Assembly (NCBI GenBank): GCA_021325145.1
Contig: JAJPHR010000011.1
Span: 1-64,000 of the forward strand
DNA from: Verrucomicrobiota bacterium
GTDB taxonomy: Bacteria > Verrucomicrobiota > Verrucomicrobiia > Limisphaerales > Pedosphaeraceae
Direction: 5' to 3'
Length of the DNA stretch: 64,000 bases
Shown here one piece after another: positions 1 through 8,204 of this stretch. How positions within the stretch are numbered: position 1 is the first letter of the stretch; each line of letters opens with the position of its first letter. The notes under the pieces were generated by a model. The model saw only the letters and a program-made list of their open reading frames with translations. It did no database searches and had not been told where the DNA came from. Both the position numbers and the translations under genes were made by a program.

Positions 1-425
1 ACGACCCGGAGCAATTGGCCGCGGTGATCCAGACTGAACTCCGGCGGAGCCTCGCGGATGAGTTTATGGCACTGCGCAGCCAGCGGCGTGGAGGCGGCAT
101 ACAGCTTTGCGTGCTTGAAGTTCCCGATGGCATTTTGCAAAAGACTGATCTCCTTGCACGCAAACAGCGGATAAAGCTGCTCGAGGCAGGCGGAAAACCG
201 CCCGAAAACCAACTCCTCTTCCGTGGCCGCAGAAATCTTGCCTTCCGCCACCGTGTCAAAAACCAGAACATCGCCCGGGCAGAAATGAAAGCTCGCAGTC
301 CCCGAGGCGTACTTCCCGGTCCCGTTCTTTGGGAATAGGAAGCAAAGGCCGCGCCTCTCGTTGGACCATTTATCCGCGGGCTTGAGCCAAACCAGTTCCA
401 GGGTCAGATAATCTTGAGTCAACAT
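1..425 (-). CDS. Probable AraC-type regulator, N-terminal part (partial)
   Basis: An open frame reads on the minus strand from an ATG at 425 to the left edge with no stop, about 141 codons; the C-terminus lies outside the window. The visible part starts MLTQDYLTLELVWLKPADKW and looks like a small N-terminal sensor (cupin-like) domain followed by helices rich in Leu and Ala, ending in FSLDHRGQLLRV. I recognise this arrangement, with moderate certainty, from verrucomicrobial helix-turn-helix (AraC-family) proteins; the DNA-binding domain would be in the missing part. The frame has sensible protein composition, unlike the plus-strand reading frame over the same bases. No neighbour in the window tells its target. 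Confidence 0.5.
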   Translation of the reverse strand, partial: MLTQDYLTLELVWLKPADKWSNERRGLCFLFPKNGTGKYASGTASFHFCPGDVLVFDTVAEGKISAATEEELVFGRFSACLEQLYPLFACKEISLLQNAIGNFKHAKLYAASTPLAAQCHKLIREAPPEFSLDHRGQLLRV

Positions 426-574
426 TTTGGCAGCTCCTGCATTGTTGCTTCGCTTGCGTCGCACCACTGCGCCCATCCAGCGCCCTGACGTGGCCGGCGT
501 CGCGTTCCCAGGCTTTTCATGGAATTACATTCCACGGAAGCGAAGCAAGGTGTGCGCTGCGGATGACACATGGA

Positions 575-1648
575 TTAATTTCTTCCCTCCAGTCGGAGCC
601 ACGGTGGTCCACCCGGTGGCCCGGCCATCCCCGGCGGGCCGCGCCGCAACCAACTTCGATCCGGCGTACCCCGGAACATTCGCGGGATGAACGGAAAATT
701 GGTCGTCACAAAATATTGGTAAGTCCCATTTGGAAACTCCGGCGTTACGCCGAAGCGCCCGTTGCATTCGTCCAAATCCCCAAGACCGGCCACGTACTCA
801 AAATCCTGCACGAATGACCCATCGTGATTTCCACCCGGCCCTTCCGCGCTCATTCCTTCTAAACTCGGATTTCCAATCCGCGCGCCCTGTTTAAGCTGAT
901 AACTTGATCTCATCGGCTTGAGCGGGCTTTTCGAATCCTTCGGATTGCCGTACGCCCACGGCGCGTAAATCGGAAATCCATCCGCCGCCCAGCCGATCAA
1001 AACCATTCGTTGCTTCGCCCCTTTGACATTCGCCAGCAACCCCGATGGCAGGCCGTGATAATGGTATGCCCCGCTGGGCTGCACATGGGCGTTGTGTTGG
1101 TCAATGCCGAGTTTGCGTGGCCCGGTCATCGGCTCATATTGCCAGCCCGAGCGCGGATCGTTGTCCCACCACTCATTGGCTCCGGGATCGAACACCACGC
1201 CATTGATCGCAATTCCGAAAATTCCCAGCGCGAACCGTGTCGGCTTCTCCGCGACTTCTGGATCAAGTGGAATCCGAAAATTATAATTTTGCGGCGCGAT
1301 GGCATTCGGATTCCCCGGATTGGGAAACCGGCCGGGCGTGTGGTCGGGAAGTCCGTTGGCGTGAATGACGCGATAAGCTCCTTCCACGGTGATCGAAACC
1401 CGATTGCTGGTTGGGGCAGGGGAGAGGGTCGTAATTACCTGTGCCTGCGCACCCATGATGAACGCTGCGCTCATGAGCGTGCAGATCCAGGCTCCTGTTA
1501 AAAACGCGCGCAACCTGCAGCAGCCGGCGTGAGAGAGCTCTAATTTCTGGTCGGAAAAAGTTTGAGCCTCCTCACGTCGGCTGCTCCGATTTCTTGAATC
1601 CTCCCGGGCGTTTTGTTTGGGCGGCCCCATGGAATATTCTGTTTTCAT
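575..1648 (-). CDS. Exported YHYH-domain protein
   Basis: The 357-residue product carries the YHYH signature (HAHVQPSGAYHYHGLP around residues 187-202) and the companion motifs of the family: GWAADGFPIYAPW, a GGNHDGSFVQDFEY stretch and DECNGRFGVTPEFPNGTYQYF near the C-terminus. The family is uncharacterised; its clustered His, Asp and Tyr residues suggest a metal site, which is inference. A hydrophobic segment at about residues 45-65 ending AQAQ looks like the signal peptide, so the protein is probably exported. The ATG overlaps the stop of the upstream MbnP/peroxidase gene as ATGA, implying coupled translation. Residues 22-43 are encoded by a palindromic repeat (1519-1585), so the first ~43 residues may be a repeat-derived extension and the native start is uncertain. 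The C-terminus is Pro/Gly-rich. Confidence 0.85.
   Translation of the reverse strand: MKTEYSMGPPKQNAREDSRNRSSRREEAQTFSDQKLELSHAGCCRLRAFLTGAWICTLMSAAFIMGAQAQVITTLSPAPTSNRVSITVEGAYRVIHANGLPDHTPGRFPNPGNPNAIAPQNYNFRIPLDPEVAEKPTRFALGIFGIAINGVVFDPGANEWWDNDPRSGWQYEPMTGPRKLGIDQHNAHVQPSGAYHYHGLPSGLLANVKGAKQRMVLIGWAADGFPIYAPWAYGNPKDSKSPLKPMRSSYQLKQGARIGNPSLEGMSAEGPGGNHDGSFVQDFEYVAGLGDLDECNGRFGVTPEFPNGTYQYFVTTNFPFIPRMFRGTPDRSWLRRGPPGMAGPPGGPPWLRLEGRN
1519..1585. repeat. 67-bp palindromic repeat, copy 1 (inside a gene)
   Basis: Imperfect inverted repeat: the left arm begins AGCAGCCGGCGTGAG and the right arm ends CTCACGTCGGCTGCT. It matches in length and sequence a second copy at 3656-3722. This copy lies in the 5' coding part of the YHYH gene and is translated in frame. 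Confidence 0.85.
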
Positions 1649-3555
1649 CGTTTTCCCGCGTTGTCTGACGCAAGTAACTCGCTTTCCGCCCGCTTATATT
1701 TCTCATCCGTCAACGTTCTCAAGAATGCCACCAGCGCCTTCTTATCCGCCCCGTTCAACGGCACTCCGCCGTCCGGATGTTTTGCAAGATTCGCGTCCAG
1801 CGTCGCGCTTCGTTTCAGCCCGGTGCAGTAATGTTCCACGACCTCCTCCAGCGTCTTGAAACGTCCGTCGTGCATATACGGTCCGGTGACTTCCACATTG
1901 CGAAGAGAAGGCACGGCGAACCTGCCCCTGTCACCCTCGCGGCCGGTGACCAGTTTTCGGCCCGAATCGGTGAGCTCCGCATCCAAACCATTGTTCGCGA
2001 AGTTTTGGCTCTGAAAGAGCGGCCCGCCGTGACAATGAAAACAATCCGCGCCGAACTGTTCGTGCCGCGGATCGTACTCGGTGTGGAACAACTCGAATCC
2101 CCGCTGTTCCTCCACCGTAAATGTTGCCTCACCCCGCAAGACATGATCGAACTTCGAATCGCACGCCACTTGCGTGAGGAGAAATTGCTCCAGGGCGCGC
2201 GCCAATCGGTCGGATGTGATGTTCGGAGTCCCAAACGCGCGGTTGAACTGCGCTTGGTATTCCTCATCTTTGTTCAGTTTTGCCACCACATTGGTTAATG
2301 ATTCGTGCATCTCGATCGGATTTTGGATTGGCTGAAGCACCTGCTCGCGCAATGACGGCGCGCGTCCATCCCAGAAGAACGAAGACTTCCAGGCGAGATT
2401 GAAAAGCGCCATTGAGTTCCGCCGGCCTGCCTGTTCTTCCGCGCCAACCGCAACCGCTTTCCCATCCGTGAACGCCGCGTTTGGCCGGTGGCACGAAGCG
2501 CATGACTGCGAATTATTTACCGAAAGCCGCGGATCGAAAAACAACCGCCGCCCGAGCTCCACGCCCTCTTCAGTGAGCGGATTGTCCCGCGGAAGATCCG
2601 GCCGCGGGAAGTAAGCCGCGAAACTCAAGGGATAAGGCGTGGCGTTCGGGCCAATCTCCGTCCTCGCCACGCCCGTCCCATTTCCCTCTCGCATTCGAAG
2701 CGAGAGGGAAGGGGTGAGGGGTTCCGCCGTGTGCCCTGCCTGATTCTCCCCGCTGGTTGGTGCGTTGGAGCGATCGGTGCCCCCAACAATCGGCGTGTTT
2801 CCCCCCACCCCAAAAGCCTGCATGACATTTGCCCGCAACTGATCCGCCAGCGCATCATTCGTGCGCGAATGCGTGGACGTCGTCTCCCCGCTCAGCAAGA
2901 TCGGGTTTCGTCCCCCGAAAACCCGATCCAGATTCAAAGCCACTCGCAACTCCGCCTCACCAGCGAGTTCGAGATTCACCGGCAATTCAATCGCCATCAA
3001 TTGCCGATCCGTCGCCAGGTGATAGGAGTAACCGCCAACTTTTCCGTCCGGTTGCACCCAATTCCCTTCCAGCGCCAGAAATACGTATCCACCCATCCAT
3101 CCCCAGTGCAGTCCATTCACGTCCGGATTCAGCGGATGGCCGGCGGGATAATCGGCCGGATCGCGGTGGTTGATTTCCGGTTTCAACCCCACCAGGAACC
3201 GCACGCGATCATAATGCCCGGTCGGAATTCCGTTCAGGCGGAAACCGGTCCGCCCCTCCCGCGCGCTGACGTACGCCACCGAATTGGTTTGCTCCATCCA
3301 TTTCCCGTCGGCCCGCCGCAACGCCCAACTGGACAACAAAAAGTCCAGCCGCGTGACCGACAACTTCTGCCCCGCTGCGTCCGCCATCCCCAAAGTATCG
3401 AACTCCACCGCTGCGGCATTGTATTGAGGAACGATCCGCACCTGCACACTGTGCGTCGGCGCGGGCGCCGAAAGCACGTAGCTCAAGCTCCAAAAGCACA
3501 AGAGGCTGCCGGAGATAAAACTCGCGCAACTTTTCATGGCACTGGAATGCGGCAT
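1645..3555 (-). CDS. MbnP-like domain fused to MauG/MbnH-type di-haem peroxidase
   Basis: The 636-residue exported protein has a signal peptide (about residues 1-30), an MbnP-like domain (about 36-250) and a di-haem cytochrome c peroxidase/MauG-like domain (about 310-625). The first domain has the typical core HWGWMGGYVFLALEG (150-164) with W151 and W153. The second has two haem-binding motifs, CASCH (352-356) and CFHCH (505-509), and the usual GPYMHDGRF segment (558-566). In methanobactin-type systems MbnH, a di-haem enzyme, oxidises a tryptophan of its separate partner MbnP, a copper-binding protein; here both partners appear in one chain, which is unusual. The linker (about 251-305) is low complexity and contains a translated palindrome (2682-2710). 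It is coupled by ATGA to the downstream YHYH gene. A copper/redox role in the periplasm is inference. Confidence 0.88.
   Translation of the reverse strand: MPHSSAMKSCASFISGSLLCFWSLSYVLSAPAPTHSVQVRIVPQYNAAAVEFDTLGMADAAGQKLSVTRLDFLLSSWALRRADGKWMEQTNSVAYVSAREGRTGFRLNGIPTGHYDRVRFLVGLKPEINHRDPADYPAGHPLNPDVNGLHWGWMGGYVFLALEGNWVQPDGKVGGYSYHLATDRQLMAIELPVNLELAGEAELRVALNLDRVFGGRNPILLSGETTSTHSRTNDALADQLRANVMQAFGVGGNTPIVGGTDRSNAPTSGENQAGHTAEPLTPSLSLRMREGNGTGVARTEIGPNATPYPLSFAAYFPRPDLPRDNPLTEEGVELGRRLFFDPRLSVNNSQSCASCHRPNAAFTDGKAVAVGAEEQAGRRNSMALFNLAWKSSFFWDGRAPSLREQVLQPIQNPIEMHESLTNVVAKLNKDEEYQAQFNRAFGTPNITSDRLARALEQFLLTQVACDSKFDHVLRGEATFTVEEQRGFELFHTEYDPRHEQFGADCFHCHGGPLFQSQNFANNGLDAELTDSGRKLVTGREGDRGRFAVPSLRNVEVTGPYMHDGRFKTLEEVVEHYCTGLKRSATLDANLAKHPDGGVPLNGADKKALVAFLRTLTDEKYKRAESELLASDNAGKR
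2682..2710. repeat. Perfect palindrome inside the MbnP-MbnH linker
   Basis: An 11-bp perfect inverted repeat (TTCCCTCTCGC ... GCGAGAGGGAA) around a 7-base loop. On the minus strand it encodes part of the PLTPSLSLRMREG segment in the interdomain linker (residues about 279-291). It looks like a genomic repeat that has become coding, not like part of either domain. Confidence 0.8.
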
Positions 3556-3655
3556 GGGACCTTAAGACAACGTAAAACCAACCGGTGTGAACCTCCGCCA
3601 GGTCTTGGAGTGCGGCGTGCAGCGCCGCTTTGTGCAGGTACCTCCAATAATCCGT

Positions 3656-3722
3656 AGCAGCCGACGTAAGGAGGCTCTAATCTCTTTCCGGAAAACATTA
3701 GGGCCTCCTCACATCGGCTGCT
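3656..3722. repeat. 67-bp palindromic repeat, copy 2 (intergenic)
   Basis: Long inverted repeat with arms AGCAGCCGACGTAAGGAGGC and a right arm ending CCTCACATCGGCTGCT; the inner CTCTAAT/ATTAGGG also pairs. It lies between the second YHYH gene and the MbnP-MbnH gene, and could form a strong hairpin in a read-through transcript. Just before it, at about 3612-3631, is a short GC palindrome (GCGGCGTGCAGCGCCGC) of which a similar copy occurs near 9782-9800. Confidence 0.85.
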
Positions 3723-3798
3723 GCCGCTTCCATGAGCGCTTGGAATTTGATGTTTCACTGGAGCTTGGTGTTTGGTTTTGGCGTTTGCGCGTATGCGC

Positions 3799-5580
3799 TC
3801 AATTCACCGTAAACCCGTTCGCCAGCGTATAAGTCACCGTCTGCGATGGATTGCCCGGTGGCCCCGGGAAAACCACCGTCACGGTCTGCGGGCCCGTCGT
3901 CGCGTTCGACGGAATGTTGAACGTCGCCTGCACTTGCGTCTGGCTGACGTGCGTCAGGCTCGTGCCCGAAATGGTCCCAATCATCACGCTGTTGATCGGC
4001 GCGTTTTGGGGTGGCGGCGCGGGTTGCGCGCTCGGATCAAGATTGATGGTCACTATCAGTCCGTTGGTCCCGTGCGTGGCCGAGGCCGGGGCCACAGTGA
4101 GAATGCCGTTGCCGCCGCCCCCGCCACTGCTGCCGCTCGTCACCAGATCGCAACTCGCCAGTGCCGTCCGCGCGACCCGGTAGAATTCCATGCTCCCGCC
4201 CTTGTTCGTCGAAACCTGTGTCGTCAGACCCTGCGAGGCTACATTCGTCGCCTTCATGGCCCAACCGGTCAAATTGCTGGAAGACAGAACCTCGTAAGTG
4301 CCTCCCTCAACCGAACTCCACATCACCGTGACGGTTCCATTCCCCGCCAGGGACGGCTTGCCCAGCGTCATTGCCGAATTCGGCCCGCCGACGTAGTTGG
4401 TCACCACGGTTTCGCTGAGACTCGTCACGCTTCCACCGCTGGGATTGCCATAATAACCCCGGCCAATGTTGTAGGGGAACGTCGGTGTTCCATCCGAGCT
4501 GATGCTGACGAAGTACGCGTACGTGCCATTGGGAAACTCCGGCGTTACGCAAAATCTTCCGTTATACTCATCCAAATCGAAATCCACTCCCTGCGTTTTT
4601 CCAAGGTCACCCAGATACGCGTTGTCTTCCATGTATCGGCCCAGCGGATAGCTGCTGGAAACCGCCGGGCCACTTTGCGTGTTGGTCACGTTATCCAGTC
4701 GCACCGCCCAGGCCGGGATGGTGGAACGCCCGGTCACCGTCAGATTGTCCGACCCGTTCTGGCCGTTGCGCAATTGATAGCCGGAGACCATCCGCCGGAT
4801 GCCGCTGGCGGGATTGGTGGGATTGGAATAACCGTAAGGCCCGTAAAGCGGATAACCGTCCCTCACCCATGCCAGGATCGGCGAGTGTTTGGTCACCGCG
4901 TTGGTCGATTCCGAATACGTCTTGGCTGTCGCATTGTAATCGACATGATCGCCCAACAGGTAACGCAACGCGATGGGGCTGGCGTGATAATGATACGTGC
5001 CGTCCTGGGGTTGGTGCGCATACGCGGGATCGAACGTCGCGCCCTCGTTCACATACGCATCGCGATTCCAATAACCGGTGGTGTTGGCGGCATCGGTGGA
5101 CCCGTTCCAGGTGAATGCGTCCCAGCTATTGAACATCGAAACTCCATCCACAAAATATCCGATGGACCCGACGCCCGTGGCCGTCTTGGTGCCCGGCACC
5201 GTCGGGCTGCGCGGGATGCGGAAGAACGTGTGCGTGTTCACCGGCAAGTTCGGAAAGCCCGTCTGCCACGGACCCATGACATGGCTGCCCAGTCCCGTTG
5301 AGCGCAGATAGACCCAATTCGACGACGAATAAACTTCCTGCACGCCGCAATAAGCCGGGAGCGACTGCGTCTGCGTCCCGTTGCTCCACGTGGTCACGCT
5401 GTTGCCCGCCGTTTGCGATGCGGCATTGGTGTAGATGCGGCCATATTTCCCCGAATACTGCGTGAACCATGAATTCGTCCGGGGATCATTCGTTTGCGCC
5501 AGCGCGGTGGTCCCCACCGAAAGGCTGGCAATTGCCCGGAGCACAACTATCGCGCGGATGGCAAAATATTTTCTTCTCAT
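3799..5580 (-). CDS. Exported YHYH-domain protein with C-terminal Ig-like region
   Basis: The 593-residue product begins with a signal peptide (to about residue 29, ALAQ). The YHYH domain spans roughly residues 90-400: GTYHYHASPIALRYLLGDHVD, WVRDGYPLYGPYGY, a segment with RMVSGYQLRNG, and DEYNGRFCVTPEFPNGTYAYF, which parallels the C-terminal motif of the protein at 575-1648. After it comes a region resembling the verrucomicrobial autosorting-type module (GTYEVLSSSNLTGW ... FYRVAR), a poly-Gly linker and a final Ig/IPT-like domain rich in Thr, Val and Pro. It is first of three collinear genes, 243 bases ahead of the MbnP-MbnH gene. Function is not known; the context suggests a periplasmic or surface redox/copper role, which is inference. 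Confidence 0.85.
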   Translation of the reverse strand: MRRKYFAIRAIVVLRAIASLSVGTTALAQTNDPRTNSWFTQYSGKYGRIYTNAASQTAGNSVTTWSNGTQTQSLPAYCGVQEVYSSSNWVYLRSTGLGSHVMGPWQTGFPNLPVNTHTFFRIPRSPTVPGTKTATGVGSIGYFVDGVSMFNSWDAFTWNGSTDAANTTGYWNRDAYVNEGATFDPAYAHQPQDGTYHYHASPIALRYLLGDHVDYNATAKTYSESTNAVTKHSPILAWVRDGYPLYGPYGYSNPTNPASGIRRMVSGYQLRNGQNGSDNLTVTGRSTIPAWAVRLDNVTNTQSGPAVSSSYPLGRYMEDNAYLGDLGKTQGVDFDLDEYNGRFCVTPEFPNGTYAYFVSISSDGTPTFPYNIGRGYYGNPSGGSVTSLSETVVTNYVGGPNSAMTLGKPSLAGNGTVTVMWSSVEGGTYEVLSSSNLTGWAMKATNVASQGLTTQVSTNKGGSMEFYRVARTALASCDLVTSGSSGGGGGNGILTVAPASATHGTNGLIVTINLDPSAQPAPPPQNAPINSVMIGTISGTSLTHVSQTQVQATFNIPSNATTGPQTVTVVFPGPPGNPSQTVTYTLANGFTVN

Positions 5581-5727
5581 ACCGGTTGAAGGTTTTGGTT
5601 TACTTTCGTGCCTCCAATCAAACCCGGCTCTGTAAAGGCTTTATTTGCGGGCAAAGGAGAATTGTTAAGCGATTGTAAAAAATGCGAGAAAGCTCGCATC
5701 GAGAAGTACTTGTAGCTTGGGAATTCC

Positions 5728-5813
5728 CGTCGCGGAGCGACGTTTATGATGGTAGCCGTGGGTTTTCAACCCACGGAAACGCGCCTTGGAACGTCTCGCG
5801 TCGCGGAGCGACG
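5728..5813. repeat. Composite intergenic repeat: two CGTCGCGGAGCGACG palindromes around a hairpin
   Basis: The 310-base gap 5581-5890 has no credible gene. It holds two identical 15-base palindromes (5728-5742 and 5799-5813) flanking the hairpin CCGTGGGTTTTCAACCCACGG (5756-5776). The 60 bases before the YHYH gene (5581-5700) are AT-rich and could hold its promoter, but I cannot assign boxes. Confidence 0.8.
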
Positions 5814-5890
5814 CTTGAAATGACCCTTACACCGGTGCCGTCCGCATGGATTGGACCTTCCGGCTGCCCGTGCTCAGGATCTCCGAGTTG

Positions 5891-6544
5891 CTACTCGTAA
5901 GCCGAAACCCGAAAATTCACCTCGACGTCAATCTCCACCTGCTTGGTGGTGACCAGCATGAAAGTGATGGGAGTATTGCGGTCGGCCCCGGGTTTCAGGG
6001 CAGGCAGGCCGGTTGGCAGGGAAAATTGGATTCGCTTTTGATCGTCGTTCGGCTCCGTCCATTTTTCGTTGAACGAATGGACGCCCAGGAGTTTGACGCC
6101 GAGATTGGCTGCGATATGCCGGGCCTTTTCCAAGGCTTGCGAGAGACAGGCAGTGAGCCATTTGGCCTGTTCGGCGGGGTGGTCGGGAAACAACCATACC
6201 AACTGATCGAGAATCACGTTCCGTTGAGCGGTGATGATCACCAGCAATTCGGGAAGACGATTTAGGTCAGGGCAATGAACGCGCAAAAGATACGTGGCCG
6301 GATTGGCTGGCCCGATGATCGGACTGTTCCGTTCCGCCAGAACGCCCCGAAGCGTGATCTCCTCTTCCTTCACGCCGTTGCCGGTCAACTGGCTGACCAC
6401 GTGGGCCAGTTCCTTGACCTTCTTGAACGCCGCGTTCCCCGTCATGAGAAAGGATGCCTTGGCGGAAAGATAAATATCCGCCCGATTCGCGCGAACTTCC
6501 TCGCGATGGCTTACCGTGACCGTGATCGTATCCGGCTTTTCCAT
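5891..6544 (-). CDS. SIMPL (DUF541) domain protein
   Basis: The 217-residue product starts MEKPDTITVTVSHREEVRANRADIYLSAKAS, the usual beta-alpha opening of SIMPL/DUF541 proteins. It continues with a helix (FKKVKELAHVVSQL), a stretch introducing the second half (NVILDQLVWLF) and the typical SQALEKARHIAANLGVKLLGVHSF segment, ending with a beta-rich VEIDVEVNFRV. Family members are periplasmic or envelope proteins linked to stress and polymerising into rings in some bacteria. I see no convincing signal peptide, so it could be cytoplasmic. It lies 152 bases downstream of a Ser/Thr kinase on the same strand and might share its transcript. Confidence 0.65.
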   Translation of the reverse strand: MEKPDTITVTVSHREEVRANRADIYLSAKASFLMTGNAAFKKVKELAHVVSQLTGNGVKEEEITLRGVLAERNSPIIGPANPATYLLRVHCPDLNRLPELLVIITAQRNVILDQLVWLFPDHPAEQAKWLTACLSQALEKARHIAANLGVKLLGVHSFNEKWTEPNDDQKRIQFSLPTGLPALKPGADRNTPITFMLVTTKQVEIDVEVNFRVSAYE

Positions 6545-6696
6545 ACTGTGCCGTCCAATCGTAAGTTGGCGGCGCCGTATGGCGAGCTTTTTCGGCGGCG
6601 CGCAAATTCCAGCGCGGGCCCTGGGTGATTCTATTTCCGGTCAGAAAGCGGTTTCTCATCCATGTCCATGGTGGACATCGTGGACATCACTAAACA

Positions 6697-7827
6697 TCAC
6701 CGATGTCTGGCGAACCAACCCAGCCCAAGAATCAATACCACCACCACCGCAATGGCCAGACGCCAGCGGTTTCTCCGACTCCAGGACAAAACCGTTTCGG
6801 TCGCGTCCAAAGCTGCTTTGGTGGATTTGGGTTCAGCCGTCGGCGGTGCTTCTCCCCTCACCGGCTCTTTTGCCTCAGGAGCTTTGGAGGCGTCCAAAAC
6901 CGGCGTTTCCGCCGGCTCCTTTGTGGCCGCCGAACGGATCCAGTCCGCCACCGCCCGTGCCGTCTGCGGTCGCTTCGCCGGGTCCTTTGACAGACAGGCC
7001 ATGATCAACGCGGCAATTTCCGATGGCACTGGATTGCTAAAGTGCAACTCCACCAGGCGATGGGAAATCGGCATGGGCGGGACCTGGCGCACCTGGTATT
7101 CGACGTCACCGGAATGGAACGGCGGCTGGCCGGTAAGAAATTCATAAAGCATCGCGCCCAGCGCGTAGATGTCATCGGTGACACAAGGCGGCAGATCATC
7201 GAGCTGTTGCGGGCACATGTGCGTGACCGTCCCGCCGGGAAAACGCCCGCCGCCAACCCGCTGCTTTGGTTGCACGACCCGGCCCGCCAATCCGAAATCA
7301 GCGAGTTTCAAACGCCCCTGGCTGTCCATGAGCAGATTGGCCGGCTTCAAGTCCCGATGAATAAATCCCTCGCCATGGGCAAAGTCGAGCGCCTCGCACA
7401 ACTGCATCACCAGCGGCTTGAGATCGCTCCAGCGGAAAACCGCATTGGTTTGTTCCGCCTGCACCTGGCCCAGGTTCCAGCCTTCGACGTACTCCATCGA
7501 GATGAACGGGTCCTCATCCGGAGCTTCGTGCAGGTCGTGGATGCGCACAATGTGAGCATGAGTGAGCTTGCGGCTTCGTTGCGTTTCGCGCCGAAAATGT
7601 TTCAGCGCCTCAGGATCACTTTGGGCGGCGCGCGGCAGGAACTTCAAAGCCACCCGGTCATCCAGCCGCTCGTCGTGCGCCAGCCAGACCACGCCCATGC
7701 CCCCTTCGCCCAACTGTTGCAGCAAGGTGAAACGCCCGCCGCCAACCAGGAAGCCCGTGGTTAGCTTCGGAACGGAATGCTCTGCGCCGCCGGAAGCGGG
7801 ATTCGATTGCTGCTCTTCGTCGCCCAT
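6697..7827 (-). CDS. Membrane-anchored Ser/Thr protein kinase (Hanks type)
   Basis: The 376-residue protein has a kinase domain at about 33-295. The glycine loop is GEGGMG (40-45), the ATP-anchoring lysine is K62 (VALKFLP), the catalytic loop is HRDLKPANLL (D159) and the metal-binding motif is DFG (177-179); all the key residues of an active kinase are present. The APE-type motif is replaced by CPQQ. A Pro/Ala/Glu-rich linker leads to one C-terminal membrane helix (about 351-370) ending in WFARHR, so the kinase faces the cytoplasm with almost nothing outside. There is no PASTA or other sensor domain. The substrate cannot be told from the sequence. Confidence 0.95.
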   Translation of the reverse strand: MGDEEQQSNPASGGAEHSVPKLTTGFLVGGGRFTLLQQLGEGGMGVVWLAHDERLDDRVALKFLPRAAQSDPEALKHFRRETQRSRKLTHAHIVRIHDLHEAPDEDPFISMEYVEGWNLGQVQAEQTNAVFRWSDLKPLVMQLCEALDFAHGEGFIHRDLKPANLLMDSQGRLKLADFGLAGRVVQPKQRVGGGRFPGGTVTHMCPQQLDDLPPCVTDDIYALGAMLYEFLTGQPPFHSGDVEYQVRQVPPMPISHRLVELHFSNPVPSEIAALIMACLSKDPAKRPQTARAVADWIRSAATKEPAETPVLDASKAPEAKEPVRGEAPPTAEPKSTKAALDATETVLSWSRRNRWRLAIAVVVVLILGLGWFARHR

Positions 7828-8204
7828 GATGTATCGCTCATCACGCTACCGTTGGGAATCTGTTATCGTTATTATTCCAGCGGACCATTCGATGAATCTT
7901 TCAAATAGTCGCTCTTTGCCTCCCGATGTCAACTTTGTCGTGGCTATTCGGGCCTGATTATTCCGTCGTTGATTTAATCGCAGGCGAGGCTGGTTACATC
8001 TGACGGAGCGCGGGTCCGTGACCGCAGCAACCCAAGCGCAGGCAAAGCATAACAAAAATCCAGACCGTTGTGCGCACAAGCGCGCCGTAGGGACGGCTCG
8101 TCCCCACGATAGCCGCAAGGCTCACAATGATTCAGTGACGAATCGCCCCCACTCGGGTGGTTTGCGCTGAGCGACGCCCAACCGTTGCATCCACGGCATT
8201 CTGA
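7828..8204. other. Intergenic region with repeat
   Basis: 377 bases between the kinase start and the fucosidase stop. It contains a GGGACGGCTCGTCCCC hairpin with flanks (about 8092-8115). A minus-strand frame of 90 codons crosses it but is built largely from this repeat and has no convincing start or family. I see no gene here. Confidence 0.5.

Noticed and set aside
15-338. Plus-strand open frame of 107 codons
   Set aside because: The minus-strand partial frame covering the same bases has more protein-like composition and a plausible start.
3772-5301. Plus-strand 509-codon frame opposite the second YHYH gene
   Set aside because: Arg/His-rich antisense frame produced by GC-biased third positions; the minus-strand gene has a clear domain.
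7846-8118. Minus-strand 90-codon frame between the kinase and fucosidase genes
   Set aside because: Built mainly from an intergenic repeat; no start site or family support.
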